This document shows, in pieces, positions 17,867 through 28,309 of a stretch of DNA of 64,000 bases (within the stretch, counting starts at the first letter, position 1; each line of letters starts with the position of its first letter). Origin of the DNA: Motiliproteus sp. MSK22-1 (GTDB lineage Bacteria > Pseudomonadota > Gammaproteobacteria > Pseudomonadales > Balneatricaceae); contig NZ_MIEQ01000073.1 of the NCBI RefSeq assembly GCF_001968815.1, positions 62,001 through 126,000 of the forward strand, read 5' to 3'. The notes under the pieces are model-generated. The model had not been told where the DNA came from and ran no database searches. It saw only the letters and a list, made by a program, of their open reading frames with translations. Position numbers and translations under genes: made by a program.

Positions 17867-19423
17867 TTAATGGCGTAAATCAGAGATTCTCAGCCCCATA
17901 CACCACAGCATCATAAGATAAAGACCTGCTCCGCCAATACAGAGCCCACCCAGATTCAATGCCCGGTCCCATACAACCCAATCGAGCCATTGATCCGTAG
18001 ACGGTGTCAAATACAACAGAAAAACGGCCATGATCATATTGGCCGCCAACAGCTGAAAAGCAAACCGAGACCAACCCTCCTGCCACCGAAATATCTCCTC
18101 ACGCAACAACCCACGCAATAACATTGCCGCATTAGCAAAGGCACTCAACGAAGTAGCTAGCGCCAACCCTGCATGCTGCATAGGATAAATCAGCAATAAA
18201 TTAAGAACCATATTTGCAACCATGGCTTTGATACCGATAGTCACGGGAGTTTTGGTATCCTGCCGGGAAAAGTACCCAGGAGCCAAAACCTTGATCAACA
18301 TAAAGGCCAACAAACCCAAACTGTAAGCTCTAAGGCTAAAAGCAGTCATAACAACATCGCGTTCCTCCATGGCCCCGTACTTGAAGAGACTTATAATCAG
18401 CGGCTCCGCCAGCAACCAGAGTGCCAAAGCCGCTGGCAGCCCTATCAGCAATACCATTCTTACCGCCCAATCCAGAGTTTTAGCAAACGCATCAGCCGAC
18501 TGCTCACTATGCTTTCGCGACAAACTTGGCAAAATGACGGTAGCGATAGCTATCCCAAACACTCCTAGCGGCAATTCAACCAAACGATCGGAAAAATAGA
18601 GCCAGGAAACACTCCCCGTTTTTAAGAAAGAAGCCAGGACCGTATCCAATAGAAGATTAATCTGGCTAACGGAAACACCAAAAATAGCCGGCAACATCAA
18701 CCTCATGATTCGTTGCACCCCTTCATCCCTAAAACCAACTTTTGGATTAGGCAACAAACCGAGTCCAACGAGAAACGGCAACTGCAACAACAGCTGTGAA
18801 ACCCCCGCAATAAGGACCCCCCAGGCAAGCGCCATCACGGGAGTATCCAACCAGGGCTGCAACCAAAAAACAGAACCGATTAACGACAAATTGAGTAACA
18901 CTGGAGTAAAGGCGGGCACCAGAAAACGATCGTAACTATTAAGAATTGAGCCCGCAAAAGCCGTCAAGGAGATCAACATCAGGTAGGGGAAGGTAATTCG
19001 CAGCATATCTACAGTTAATGCAAATTTGGCTGCATCATGCATATAAAAACCGGGAGCAAAAAGAATAGCAAGCAAAGGGGCTCCAAGAATCGCCAGCGCC
19101 GTTAAAACAATCAGCACCAAGCCAAGCGTTCCTGCGACCTGATTCACCAGTTCTTTTACCGCTGCCAGACTCCCTTTAGTCCGATACTCAGAAAGAACCG
19201 GCACAAACGCTTGAGCAAAAGCCCCTTCAGCAAAAAGCCGACGCAAAAAATTAGGAATTTTAAAGGCAACAAAAAATGCATCGGCACTAGCTCCCGCTCC
19301 AAATCCTTGCGCAATGACAACATCCCGCGCGAGTCCGAGCACACGAGACAACATTGTCATACTACCCACCAGCAAACTGGATTTAAGTAGACTTTTTTTG
19401 CCTTTTACTGACGACTCTGCCAT
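17867..19423 (-). CDS. murJ: Lipid II flippase MurJ (MviN)
   Basis: MurJ flips lipid II across the inner membrane for peptidoglycan synthesis. From the ATG at 19423 the protein has 518 residues with about 14 hydrophobic segments. The N-terminal signature SMTMLSRVLGLARDVVIAQGFGAGASADAFFVAFKIPNFLRRLFAEGAF is unmistakable. An upstream start at 19447 would add eight residues without family support. It is divergent from rpsT and 103 bp upstream of ribF, the same arrangement as in Pseudomonas and E. coli relatives. Confidence 0.95.
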   Translation of the reverse strand: MAESSVKGKKSLLKSSLLVGSMTMLSRVLGLARDVVIAQGFGAGASADAFFVAFKIPNFLRRLFAEGAFAQAFVPVLSEYRTKGSLAAVKELVNQVAGTLGLVLIVLTALAILGAPLLAILFAPGFYMHDAAKFALTVDMLRITFPYLMLISLTAFAGSILNSYDRFLVPAFTPVLLNLSLIGSVFWLQPWLDTPVMALAWGVLIAGVSQLLLQLPFLVGLGLLPNPKVGFRDEGVQRIMRLMLPAIFGVSVSQINLLLDTVLASFLKTGSVSWLYFSDRLVELPLGVFGIAIATVILPSLSRKHSEQSADAFAKTLDWAVRMVLLIGLPAALALWLLAEPLIISLFKYGAMEERDVVMTAFSLRAYSLGLLAFMLIKVLAPGYFSRQDTKTPVTIGIKAMVANMVLNLLLIYPMQHAGLALATSLSAFANAAMLLRGLLREEIFRWQEGWSRFAFQLLAANMIMAVFLLYLTPSTDQWLDWVVWDRALNLGGLCIGGAGLYLMMLWCMGLRISDLRH

Positions 19424-19596
19424 TAACTTCCATTCTCTCAAATACAATATGCTTTATGCTGTAACAATTACCATCCACCTTGTAATGTCGCAAATCCACC
19501 TGATATAGCCAGGATGAGCAAGAACTAAACGCCCCGACAGCGCAGACATCATAGCGGCAGCAACGACTAAGGAACAACAAATAAATCCGATTTAAG

Positions 19597-19625
19597 TTGA
19601 CAGTAGCCTCAGATGTATGAATAAT
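19597..19625 (+). promoter_or_regulatory. Sigma-70 promoter of rpsT
   Basis: TTGACA (19597-19602), a 17-bp spacer and AATAAT (19620-19625) form a strong consensus-like promoter. The expected transcript start, near 19632, leaves a leader of about 50 nt before rpsT. Confidence 0.7.
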
Positions 19626-19682
19626 TTCGCCTCTTTGTTTTTAAGTCTCAAAGACAAGCAATAATTTTTAAGGAGCCAGATT

Positions 19683-19943
19683 GTGGCAAATTCCGCTGGA
19701 TCAAAGAAACGCGCACGCCAAGCTGAAAAGCGCCGTCAGCATAATGCTAGTCTGCGCTCAATGACTCGTACTTACCTGAAGAGAGTTGTAACTGCTATCG
19801 AGAGCGGCGACAAAGAAGCAGCTCAAGCTGCTTACACAGTTGCCACCCCGGCGCTAGACAAAGCCGTCTCTAAAGGCATTTTCAACAAGAACAAAGTTGC
19901 TCGCCATAAGAGCCGCTTGAACGCACAGATCAAAGCACTTTAA
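19683..19943 (+). CDS. rpsT: Ribosomal protein S20 (bS20)
   Basis: An 86-aa S20 with the typical start [26 protein letters not shown] and C-terminal [18 protein letters not shown]. The start codon is GTG, preceded by AAGGAG at eight bases. In E. coli rpsT begins with UUG, and that weak start is needed for autoregulation by free S20, so the non-ATG start here may serve the same purpose. A strong promoter lies upstream, and a bidirectional terminator follows 13 bp after the stop. Confidence 0.96.
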   Translation: MANSAGSKKRARQAEKRRQHNASLRSMTRTYLKRVVTAIESGDKEAAQAAYTVATPALDKAVSKGIFNKNKVARHKSRLNAQIKAL

Positions 19944-19956
19944 TTAGCTGCTGATC

Positions 19957-19984
19957 AAAAAAACCGGCTTACGCCGGTTTTTTT
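19957..19984. terminator. Bidirectional intrinsic terminator between rpsT and proB
   Basis: A GC stem (CCGGC-TTAC-GCCGG) is flanked by A7 on one side and T7 on the other, so it can end transcription from rpsT on the plus strand and from proB on the minus strand. Confidence 0.9.
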
Positions 19985-20124
19985 ATGCCTGAAATATCTG
20001 AAACCTATTAACAATCGCCTCAAAAAACGCGAGAACACGTTGATACCAGCAGACACAGACAATTACCGAGACCCGCTTCCCCCCCCAGAGATAACAAGCC
20101 TTACAAACACCAAACAAATTTAAT

Positions 20125-21246
20125 TCAAGCCAGTACCAAGTTATCCCTGTGGACAAGCTCTTCCTCAGCGACATAACCCAAAATTTCGCCAATCCTACTG
20201 CTTGCCTGTCCAATAATCTTTGCAGCCTCATCAACTCCGTAGTTGACCAATCCTCGCGCCACTACTCGACCCTGCTCATCCACACAGAGCACCATTTCAC
20301 CACGAGAGAAATCACCTGTAACTTGCTTCACCCCTACAGGCAACAAACTGCGCCCTGAATCTTTGAGCACCTTAACCGCCCCAGCATCCAGCACCAGCGT
20401 CCCTCTCGCCTTTAAGTGACCGGCAAGCCATTGCTTACGCGCCGCCTGTGGACTGCACTCCGGTGTCAACAGCGTCCCCAGACTCTCACCGTTCTTTATT
20501 CGTAACAACACATCGGCCTCGCGCCCACTGGCAATAACCGTAGCAGCCCCCGAACGAGCAGCCAATCGAGCTGCCCGCACCTTCGTCGCCATACCACCAC
20601 GACCCAGCACACCGCCGCCGCCTGCCATTTCATCCAAACGCCTATCCTCAGCAGGAGCTTCCGCAACCAAGACTGCCTTAGGGTTTTTACGAGGGTCACT
20701 TTCAAACAATCCCTGCTGATCAGTTAAAATAATTAGCGCATCAGCAACAACAAGATTAGCGACCAAAGCTGCCAAAGTATCATTATCACCAAAGCAAATT
20801 TCATCAGTGACCACCGTGTCGTTTTCATTAACAACAGGCACAACACCCCACTTTATCAATGCGCCCAAGGTACCCCGCGCATTCAGATAGCGCTTGCGAT
20901 TGGAAAGATCATCATGGGTCAACAGAATCTGGGCGGTATGCATCTGATGCTGCTTAAAACACGCCTCATAGGTCTGTACTAACCCCATCTGCCCCACAGC
21001 AGCCGCAGCCTGCAACCGGTGCAACTCATCAGGGCGCTCAGTCATTCCCAACCGGTTCATTCCTGCAGCCACTGAGCCGGACGAGACCAACACCAATTCA
21101 ACGCCCTGCTGGCGCAATTGCGCCATCTGGTCCACCCAGCTCGCTATAGCCTTGTGATCCAATCCACGACCATCATTAGTCAGCAGGGCACTGCCGATTT
21201 TAACAACCCAACGCTTTGCCCCTGACACCCGATCTCTCACACTCAT
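20125..21246 (-). CDS. proB: Glutamate 5-kinase
   Basis: ProB phosphorylates glutamate in the first step of proline synthesis and is normally feedback-inhibited by proline. From the ATG at 21246 it has 373 residues: an amino-acid kinase domain beginning [18 protein letters not shown], with [10 protein letters not shown] and VNENDTV, and a C-terminal PUA domain (about residues 270-365). The ATG has AAAAGGG upstream, and the TTG at 21270 is less likely. It lies 27 bp after obgE on the same strand. proA is not in the window. Confidence 0.95.
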   Translation of the reverse strand: MSVRDRVSGAKRWVVKIGSALLTNDGRGLDHKAIASWVDQMAQLRQQGVELVLVSSGSVAAGMNRLGMTERPDELHRLQAAAAVGQMGLVQTYEACFKQHQMHTAQILLTHDDLSNRKRYLNARGTLGALIKWGVVPVVNENDTVVTDEICFGDNDTLAALVANLVVADALIILTDQQGLFESDPRKNPKAVLVAEAPAEDRRLDEMAGGGGVLGRGGMATKVRAARLAARSGAATVIASGREADVLLRIKNGESLGTLLTPECSPQAARKQWLAGHLKARGTLVLDAGAVKVLKDSGRSLLPVGVKQVTGDFSRGEMVLCVDEQGRVVARGLVNYGVDEAAKIIGQASSRIGEILGYVAEEELVHRDNLVLA

Positions 21247-21273
21247 TTGACACAATCCCTTTTGATACAACCC

Positions 21274-22560
<1,287 letters not shown>

Positions 22561-22628
22561 TCACCAAAAACCATCAGACCTTAGTAAACAGATCTGCGTT
22601 AAACACTCTAAAACAGCAGCGCCTTAAA

Positions 22629-22661
22629 CAAAAAAAGCCCCGCACAAGGCGGAGCTTTTTT
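22629..22661 (-). terminator. Intrinsic terminator after rpmA
   Basis: On the minus strand the stem GCTCCGC-CTTGT-GCGGGGC (one G-T pair) is followed by T7. It lies 20 bp after the rpmA stop and separates the rplU-rpmA transcript from obgE. Confidence 0.85.
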
Positions 22662-22680
22662 ACCAGATGGATCCGCCGTA

Positions 22681-22938
22681 TTAAGCGCTTACAACGCTAA
22701 TATATTTGCGGTTCTTCGGGCCTTTAACTTCAAACTTAACAACACCTTCCGCCGTAGCAAACAAAGTGTGGTCCTTACCGCAACCAACATTATCACCGGC
22801 ATGAAAGCGTGTACCACGCTGACGAACCAGAATGTTACCAGCCAGAACCTGTTGACCGCCGAAGCGCTTGACACCAAGGCGTTTAGACTCGGAATCGCGA
22901 CCGTTACGAGTACTACCGCCAGCTTTTTTATGAGCCAT
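22681..22938 (-). CDS. rpmA: Ribosomal protein L27 (bL27)
   Basis: An 85-aa L27 starting [28 protein letters not shown], the conserved N-terminus that reaches the peptidyl-transferase centre. It has no cleavable N-terminal extension of the Firmicutes type. It follows rplU by 48 bp and ends before a strong terminator. Confidence 0.97.
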   Translation of the reverse strand: MAHKKAGGSTRNGRDSESKRLGVKRFGGQQVLAGNILVRQRGTRFHAGDNVGCGKDHTLFATAEGVVKFEVKGPKNRKYISVVSA

Positions 22939-22986
22939 TATATTCTCCTACTTACTATTACTAAGAATACCGATTATTCGATCAGA

Positions 22987-23298
22987 TTAAGCACTGATAC
23001 CGGTAATCTTAATTTCAGTGAACCACTGACGATGGCCCATTTGCTTCATGTGGTGCTTACGACGCTTAAACTTCATAATGCGAACCTTCTTGCCACGGCC
23101 ATGGCTTACTACCTCTGCAGTAACCTTAGCACCGTCAACAACAGGAGCACCAATCTTAACGTCTTCGTCGTTAGCAACCAAAAGCACTTTATCAAAATCA
23201 ACAGAAGAACCAGCTTCTGCCTGAAGCTTCTCAACCTTGAGAACCTCACCTTCAACTACACGATGTTGCTTACCACCGCTTACAATAACAGCGTACAT
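22987..23298 (-). CDS. rplU: Ribosomal protein L21 (bL21)
   Basis: L21 of 103 aa from the ATG at 23298: [25 protein letters not shown], and [16 protein letters not shown] near the C-terminus, typical of the family. The open frame extends further upstream, but those residues have no family support. The gene is divergent from ispB, the usual gammaproteobacterial arrangement. Confidence 0.96.
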   Translation of the reverse strand: MYAVIVSGGKQHRVVEGEVLKVEKLQAEAGSSVDFDKVLLVANDEDVKIGAPVVDGAKVTAEVVSHGRGKKVRIMKFKRRKHHMKQMGHRQWFTEIKITGISA

Positions 23299-23418
23299 AA
23301 CTTTCTCCGATAGCGTTGACCCATCCAGGCTACTAATAAGATGCCTACTTCTAATGGAAATCCTAAGATGAATAACCATATGGTAGGGAGCAATTGGGCG
23401 GAGGGCCAAGGGGGCAGT

Positions 23419-23447
23419 ATTCTACAGTATCATTCAACCAAGAACAA
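23419..23447 (-). promoter_or_regulatory. Candidate promoter of rplU-rpmA
   Basis: On the minus strand TTGTTC, a 17-bp spacer and TAGAAT (23419-23424) would start transcription near 23412 and leave a leader of about 115 nt before rplU. Confidence 0.5.
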
Positions 23448-23503
23448 CCCGGCCTATTTACACTACGAAACCCCTCTCAGATCAAGTGATAAGACAGATC
23501 AAC

Positions 23504-23532
23504 TTGACACCCTTAAGGTCGGGACTTAGCAT
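23504..23532 (+). promoter_or_regulatory. Sigma-70 promoter of ispB
   Basis: A consensus TTGACA (23504-23509), a 17-bp spacer and TAGCAT (23527-23532) lie about 30 bp before the ispB start. Confidence 0.6.
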
Positions 23533-23562
23533 GCGTGCAAATCAATTGCGCTGCCCGTCAAT

Positions 23563-24561
23563 ATGCAACCACACCAACTACATCCCCAGATCAACAGTGA
23601 TTTCAAAGCCGTCAACCAATTTATTCTTGAGCATTTGCACTCAGGAGTCCCATTGGTTGAAAAAATTGGACACTACATTACAGAAAGTGGTGGCAAACGA
23701 ATTCGCCCATTGCTCGTCCTTCTCAGTGCCCGTGCTTGCCAATCTGACCAGCACGATCAGCCAGCTGCTGACTATTTAGCAGATCGACATATATCCCTGG
23801 CAGCAAATATTGAGTTTATCCATACCGCAACGTTACTGCATGATGATGTCGTAGATACTTCTGACCTCCGACGAGGAAAAGCAACAGCGAACGCGAAATG
23901 GGGTAATGCCCCCAGCGTACTGGTTGGTGACTTCCTTTATTCCCGCTCATTTCAATTAATGGTCGAACTGGGAAGCATGGAGATTATGAAAATCATCTCT
24001 AACGCTACCAATATCATTGCGGAAGGAGAAGTCCTCCAACTGCTAAATTGCAAAAATCCAGATGTCAGCGAAGAGAATTACATGAAAGTTATTCTCGGAA
24101 AAACAGCCATGCTGTTCGAAGCAGCGGCCGAATCCGGTGCAGTCATAGCCAACGCAACCAAAGACCAGCAAGAAGCCATGCGCTTGTTCGGCCGACACAT
24201 CGGCATAGCCTTCCAGTTAATTGATGACGTTATGGACTATGAAAGCTCATCTGATGAAATGGGAAAAAATGTCGGTGACGATCTGGCAGAAGGCAAACCG
24301 ACACTACCGCTGATTTATGCGATGCGCGAAGGCAATGAACAACAAGCCCAACTTATACGCCAGGCCATTCGCAAAGGCGGCCTTGAAGATCTTGAGCCTA
24401 TAAGCCAGGCAGTAAAGTACACTGGTGCTATTGAATACACCCATAAAAAGGCCCGTGAACAGGCAGACCTGGCAATAGCCTGCCTGCAACGACTTCCAGC
24501 CAATGAGTTTAGAAACATACTGGAGCAACTGGCTGAATCCGCAGTATCAAGACGCTCGTGA
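23563..24561 (+). CDS. ispB: Octaprenyl (polyprenyl) diphosphate synthase
   Basis: IspB extends farnesyl diphosphate to the side chain of ubiquinone. The 332-aa protein has GGKRIRPLLVLL, the first aspartate-rich motif DDVVD within LLHDDVVDTSDLRRG, and the second, DDVMD, within FQLIDDVMDYESS. The chain length is inferred from family similarity and could be C40 or C45. The ATG at 23563 gives an N-terminus that aligns with E. coli IspB, although no strong ribosome binding site is seen. It is divergent from rplU. Confidence 0.94.
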   Translation: MQPHQLHPQINSDFKAVNQFILEHLHSGVPLVEKIGHYITESGGKRIRPLLVLLSARACQSDQHDQPAADYLADRHISLAANIEFIHTATLLHDDVVDTSDLRRGKATANAKWGNAPSVLVGDFLYSRSFQLMVELGSMEIMKIISNATNIIAEGEVLQLLNCKNPDVSEENYMKVILGKTAMLFEAAAESGAVIANATKDQQEAMRLFGRHIGIAFQLIDDVMDYESSSDEMGKNVGDDLAEGKPTLPLIYAMREGNEQQAQLIRQAIRKGGLEDLEPISQAVKYTGAIEYTHKKAREQADLAIACLQRLPANEFRNILEQLAESAVSRRS

Positions 24562-24659
24562 TTTCAAACAAGCTAATTTTAACTAACCACTAGGCGCAAG
24601 ACGGGTCTAACCGGTATAATCGCGGCTCACTATAACAGTAAAATGGACGCAGTGCTTAA

Positions 24660-25190
24660 ATGACCAAGGTTTCAACGACTAGGCCTTCCTCCTTTAATCG
24701 TGAAGAACTGCTGCAATGCGGCCACGGTGAAATGTTTGGACCCGGCAACGCTCAACTCCCTGTAGGCAATATGCTTATGGTGGATCGAATCACAACCATC
24801 AGCGAAGATGGCGGCCAGTACGGTAAGGGTGAAATCCATGCTGAAATGGATATTCGACCAGACTTATGGTTCTTCGACTGCCACTTTCCTGGAGATCCGG
24901 TAATGCCTGGCTGCCTCGGCTTAGACGCCATGTGGCAAATGGTTGGCTTTTTCCTTGGATGGAAAGGAAACAAAGGTAGAGGGCGAGCTCTCGGTGCGGG
25001 CGAAATCAAATTTTTTGGACAAGTTTTGCCAAGCGCCAAAAAAGTGACTTACCATCTTGAACTCAAGCGAGTTATTGAGCGCAAGCTAGTCATGGGAATA
25101 GCAGACGGCTCACTATCCGTAGATGGCCGCGAAATCTATACTGCAAAGGATCTGCGTGTCGGCCTGTTTACTTCAACCGACAATTTCTGA
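24660..25190 (+). CDS. fabA: 3-hydroxydecanoyl-ACP dehydratase/isomerase FabA
   Basis: FabA dehydrates 3-hydroxydecanoyl-ACP and isomerises the trans-2 to the cis-3 double bond, the branch point for unsaturated fatty acids. The 176-aa protein has the catalytic His75 and Asp89 in [24 protein letters not shown] (E. coli H70 and D84). A six-codon upstream frame (24643-24663) ends in an ATGA overlap with the fabA start. fabB follows after 260 bp on the same strand, the classical pair. Confidence 0.96.
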   Translation: MTKVSTTRPSSFNREELLQCGHGEMFGPGNAQLPVGNMLMVDRITTISEDGGQYGKGEIHAEMDIRPDLWFFDCHFPGDPVMPGCLGLDAMWQMVGFFLGWKGNKGRGRALGAGEIKFFGQVLPSAKKVTYHLELKRVIERKLVMGIADGSLSVDGREIYTAKDLRVGLFTSTDNF

Positions 25191-25201
25191 TCCCTCACCC
25201 C

Positions 25202-25300
25202 GGCACTTGAGCAAGAACAAGACAGGCTCTAGTCAAGTGCCCTCGAATATCAGAAAATATAACTCTTTTGGTTTGCAATACAGTCCTGATAGCTTGCAAA
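25202..25300. promoter_or_regulatory. Dyad-rich region between fabA and fabB
   Basis: Two perfect inverted repeats lie in the 260-bp gap: GGCACTTGA (25202-25210) with TCAAGTGCC (25233-25241), and TTTGCAA (25272-25278) with TTGCAAA (25294-25300). Neither has a T-tract. They could bind a fatty-acid regulator or form RNA hairpins that set the fabA/fabB ratio. They do not resemble the E. coli FadR or FabR sites that I know. Confidence 0.35.
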
Positions 25301-25450
25301 ATAGCTATTATGACTTAGGTTGCTACAACTTAGGCAGCATTAGCAGCCCTGTGGTTTGAAATACTTCACATACAAGATTTAACAGACCTGTTACTTGTCG
25401 ATTGATTATTCCTAACCATAAGGGTCCAACACTGATACAGAGGCTTCCCC

Positions 25451-26668
25451 ATGCGACGCGCAGTTGTTACCGGCATCGGCATTACATCCTGTCTGGGATG
25501 CGATCAAGAGACGGTTCTTGAATCCCTGAAGACCGGACGCTCCGGCATCTCTTTTCAGGAAGATTACAAAGAAATGGGGTTTCGCAGCCACGTTGCTGGC
25601 AGCGTCGATCTCGACATAGACAACCTGATCGACCGTAAACTGCGTCGATTTATGGGAGACGCTGCGGCCTACGCCTACTTGGCAATGGACCAGGCTATTA
25701 AAGATGCGGGCCTGAGCGAAGAGCAGGTTTCCAATATCCGTACAGGGCTTATTGCTGGCTCAGGCGGAGCATCCTCCGCGAACATAGTCGAAGCAGCCGA
25801 CATTTTACGCAGCAAAGGCATGCGTCGAGTTGGCCCTTACCGGGTAACCCGCACCATGGGTAGTACTGTTTCGGCCTGCCTTGCAACACCCTTTAAGATC
25901 AAAGGTGTCAATTACTCCATAACTTCCGCCTGCTCTACAAGCGCCCACTGTATTGGCAACGCTATGGAGTTAATACAATTAGGTAAGCAGGACGTTATTT
26001 TTGCCGGAGGTGGTGAAGAGCTGAACTGGTCTCTAAGTGTTCTATTTGACGCGATGGGAGCACTGTCTTCCAAGTATAACGACACTCCAGAAAAAGCCAG
26101 TCGAGCCTACGACGCCAACCGCGACGGATTTGTAATTGCAGGCGGTGGCGGAATGCTCGTTATTGAAGAGCTCGAACACGCCAAAGCACGTGGTGCAAAA
26201 ATTTATGCAGAGCTGGTGGGTTACGGCGCTACATCAGATGGTTACGATATGGTAGCCCCATCAGGCGAAGGCGCAGTACGCTGCATGCAACAAGCCATGA
26301 GCACCATCGACGGTTCTATTGACTATGTAAATGCCCACGGGACCAGCACTCCAGCTGGCGACATACAAGAACTCAAAGCGGTAAAAGAAGTTTTTGGTGC
26401 AAGCATGCCAACAGTCACTTCTACCAAGTCCTTGTCTGGCCACTCACTGGGGGCTGCTGGCGTTCAGGAGGCGATATACACCTTGTTAATGCAGCAAAAT
26501 AACTTCATTGCTGCATCCGCCAATATCGAAGAATTAGACCCAGAAGCAGAAGGAATGCCCATTCCAACAGAGCGTTTGGATGACGTATCTCTTGACCGGG
26601 TAATGTCCAACAGCTTCGGATTTGGTGGCACTAATGCTTCGCTAATTTTTCAGCGCTATAGCGACTAA
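25451..26668 (+). CDS. fabB: 3-oxoacyl-ACP synthase I FabB
   Basis: FabB elongates cis-3-decenoyl-ACP and is needed for unsaturated fatty acid synthesis. The 405-aa condensing enzyme has the catalytic triad Cys161 ([15 protein letters not shown]), His in [11 protein letters not shown] and His in [12 protein letters not shown]. Length and motif spacing match E. coli FabB (406 aa). It lies downstream of fabA and is followed within 20 bp by a strong terminator. Confidence 0.96.
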   Translation: MRRAVVTGIGITSCLGCDQETVLESLKTGRSGISFQEDYKEMGFRSHVAGSVDLDIDNLIDRKLRRFMGDAAAYAYLAMDQAIKDAGLSEEQVSNIRTGLIAGSGGASSANIVEAADILRSKGMRRVGPYRVTRTMGSTVSACLATPFKIKGVNYSITSACSTSAHCIGNAMELIQLGKQDVIFAGGGEELNWSLSVLFDAMGALSSKYNDTPEKASRAYDANRDGFVIAGGGGMLVIEELEHAKARGAKIYAELVGYGATSDGYDMVAPSGEGAVRCMQQAMSTIDGSIDYVNAHGTSTPAGDIQELKAVKEVFGASMPTVTSTKSLSGHSLGAAGVQEAIYTLLMQQNNFIAASANIEELDPEAEGMPIPTERLDDVSLDRVMSNSFGFGGTNASLIFQRYSD

Positions 26669-26684
26669 CAGGCTGATAGCAGTA

Positions 26685-26715
26685 CAAAAAAGCCGCTCAA
26701 TGAGCGGCTTTTTTT
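26685..26715. terminator. Bidirectional terminator shared by fabB and the PlsC-like gene
   Basis: The palindrome GCCGCT-CAATG-AGCGGC is flanked by A6 and T7. It lies between the convergent fabB and acyltransferase genes. The last codons and stop of the minus-strand acyltransferase (26697-26699) fall inside the stem. Confidence 0.9.
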
Positions 26716-27467
26716 GTTTCTGACTCGGCCTGCTGACAAAGATGTTCAGAATACCCATCAAACTCAAGCAGCTGCTGCTCTAACCAGTCCTTACTCTGCT
26801 GATGAATCTCATCAACACTGCCACCCTGAGTATCTATAACCGGCCCAATAACAACCTTAATGACACCAGGATACTTTAGGAAGCTTTTAGATGGCCAAAA
26901 CTCTCCGGCGTTATGAGCAATGGTTACCACTGGAACTTTTGCAGAACAGGCCAGCATCGCCCCTCCTTTATTAAAACGCCCCAACTGCCCAGCCTTCACA
27001 CGAGTCCCTTGAGGGAAAATCAAAACAGGGATACCACTTTTCAGCCGCTCCTTACCCTGCTTTAAGATTTGTTTCAGAGCACCTGATCGCTCAGAGCGAT
27101 CAATAGCTATAGGCTTAAGCAAGGCCAGCGCCCAACCAAAAAAAGGAATTTTCAGCAGCTCTTTTTTCAATACCGTAGATAAAGGACCGGTAGCCACTTG
27201 CAGGAAGAATGTTTCCCACTCACTCTGATGATTGGCCAGAATCACATAACCTCCGGACTTCGGCAGATTATCCAACCCCACAACTTCGTAACGAACACCA
27301 CACACCACCTTTCCCCACCACAGAAAAAAGTGATTAATGCCGGTCACTCCTAAAAAGCGCAAATTAAAAGGAAGCCAACTAAAAAATAATAAACTGAGAA
27401 GCGCATAAAGCACAGTGACAGGTAAAAATACGCCACTAAACAGCATTGCACGCAGATATAACACCAT
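26697..27467 (-). CDS. plsC: 1-acyl-sn-glycerol-3-phosphate acyltransferase (PlsC family)
   Basis: A 256-aa inner-membrane acyltransferase, probably adding the second acyl chain to lysophosphatidic acid. There is a hydrophobic N-terminus (about residues 5-45), the acyltransferase block I as NHQSEWETFFLQ with the HX4(D/E) motif ending in Glu, and block III as FPQGTRVKAGQ. The WETF form is common in beta- and gammaproteobacterial members. The gene lies 65 bp after moaD and ends inside a terminator. Substrate assignment is by family only. Confidence 0.85.
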   Translation of the reverse strand: MVLYLRAMLFSGVFLPVTVLYALLSLLFFSWLPFNLRFLGVTGINHFFLWWGKVVCGVRYEVVGLDNLPKSGGYVILANHQSEWETFFLQVATGPLSTVLKKELLKIPFFGWALALLKPIAIDRSERSGALKQILKQGKERLKSGIPVLIFPQGTRVKAGQLGRFNKGGAMLACSAKVPVVTIAHNAGEFWPSKSFLKYPGVIKVVIGPVIDTQGGSVDEIHQQSKDWLEQQLLEFDGYSEHLCQQAESETKKAAH

Positions 27468-27532
27468 AATGACTCTCTGACTAAAGCAGATGGATTCTGC
27501 TGCTAAGCTAATACGCAGCAGGTCTGAGCAAG

Positions 27533-27784
27533 TTAACCGCCAGTAACCGGCGGAAAGAAGGCAATTTCATCACCGTCAGATAACTCAGTTTCCGCCCGAC
27601 CCATTTCCTGGTTGACCGCAACCAACACTTTCGCATCCCCCAAAACCTGATCCCAGGGAGCACCACGAGCGGAAAGCCTGGTCATCAAATCCTTAACCTG
27701 AAGCGATCCTGCCTCCATATCCAGCTGCTCCTCTTCACAACCGAGCTGTTCCCGGATACTTGCAAAATACACCAACTTTAACAT
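27533..27784 (-). CDS. moaD: Molybdopterin synthase sulfur carrier subunit MoaD
   Basis: MoaD is a ubiquitin-like sulfur carrier of 83 aa. The C-terminus FFPPVTGG has the Gly-Gly that becomes a thiocarboxylate. The N-terminal KLVYFASIREQLG is typical. ATG 27784 was preferred to TTG one codon upstream. It follows moaC by 33 bp. The partner subunit gene moaE would be expected next but is absent, and a plsC gene follows. Confidence 0.93.
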   Translation of the reverse strand: MLKLVYFASIREQLGCEEEQLDMEAGSLQVKDLMTRLSARGAPWDQVLGDAKVLVAVNQEMGRAETELSDGDEIAFFPPVTGG

Positions 27785-27817
27785 CAACCTACCCTCAAAC
27801 TTCTAGATTCAGCAGCT

Positions 27818-28306
27818 TCAGACCTTCCAGTGGCCACTCTTGCCACCTTTTTTCTCCAGCAGCCTGACCGTATGAATAACCATACCTTTATCCACAGCCT
27901 TACACATATCATAGAGCGTCAAAGCCGCTGCCGAAGCCGCCGTCAAAGCCTCCATTTCAACGCCTGTCTGCCCACTGAGTCGACAGATAGTTTCGATGCG
28001 AACTTGATTACTATCCAACTCAGGTACCAGCTCAACCTTCACGGAACTCAACATCAGCGGGTGACAAAGAGGAATAATATCAGAACAACGCTTTGCAGCC
28101 TGAATCCCAGCAATACGAGCTACCGCAAACACATCCCCTTTTTTATGAGTACCATCAACAATCATTGCCAGAGTTTCAGGCAACATGGTGATATAAGCCT
28201 CAGCCCTGGCCTCTCGTGTTGTTACAGCCTTTTCAGAAACATCGACCATCCGAGCATGGCCTTCTGCATCAATATGGGTCAGCGTATCACCCTTTACTTC
28301 ACTCAT
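27818..28306 (-). CDS. moaC: Cyclic pyranopterin monophosphate synthase MoaC
   Basis: MoaC converts 3',8-cyclo-GTP to cyclic pyranopterin monophosphate in molybdenum-cofactor synthesis. The 162-aa protein shows the family blocks [46 protein letters not shown] and [12 protein letters not shown]. It begins 3 bp after the upstream acyltransferase gene and precedes moaD, so all three are probably in one transcript. Confidence 0.96.
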   Translation of the reverse strand: MSEVKGDTLTHIDAEGHARMVDVSEKAVTTREARAEAYITMLPETLAMIVDGTHKKGDVFAVARIAGIQAAKRCSDIIPLCHPLMLSSVKVELVPELDSNQVRIETICRLSGQTGVEMEALTAASAAALTLYDMCKAVDKGMVIHTVRLLEKKGGKSGHWKV

Positions 28307-28309
28307 CTG

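Noticed and set aside
22768-23313. Long plus-strand reading frame opposite rpmA and rplU
   Set aside because: It is antisense to two certain ribosomal protein genes and its product looks like no protein family. The frame is open only by chance of codon use.
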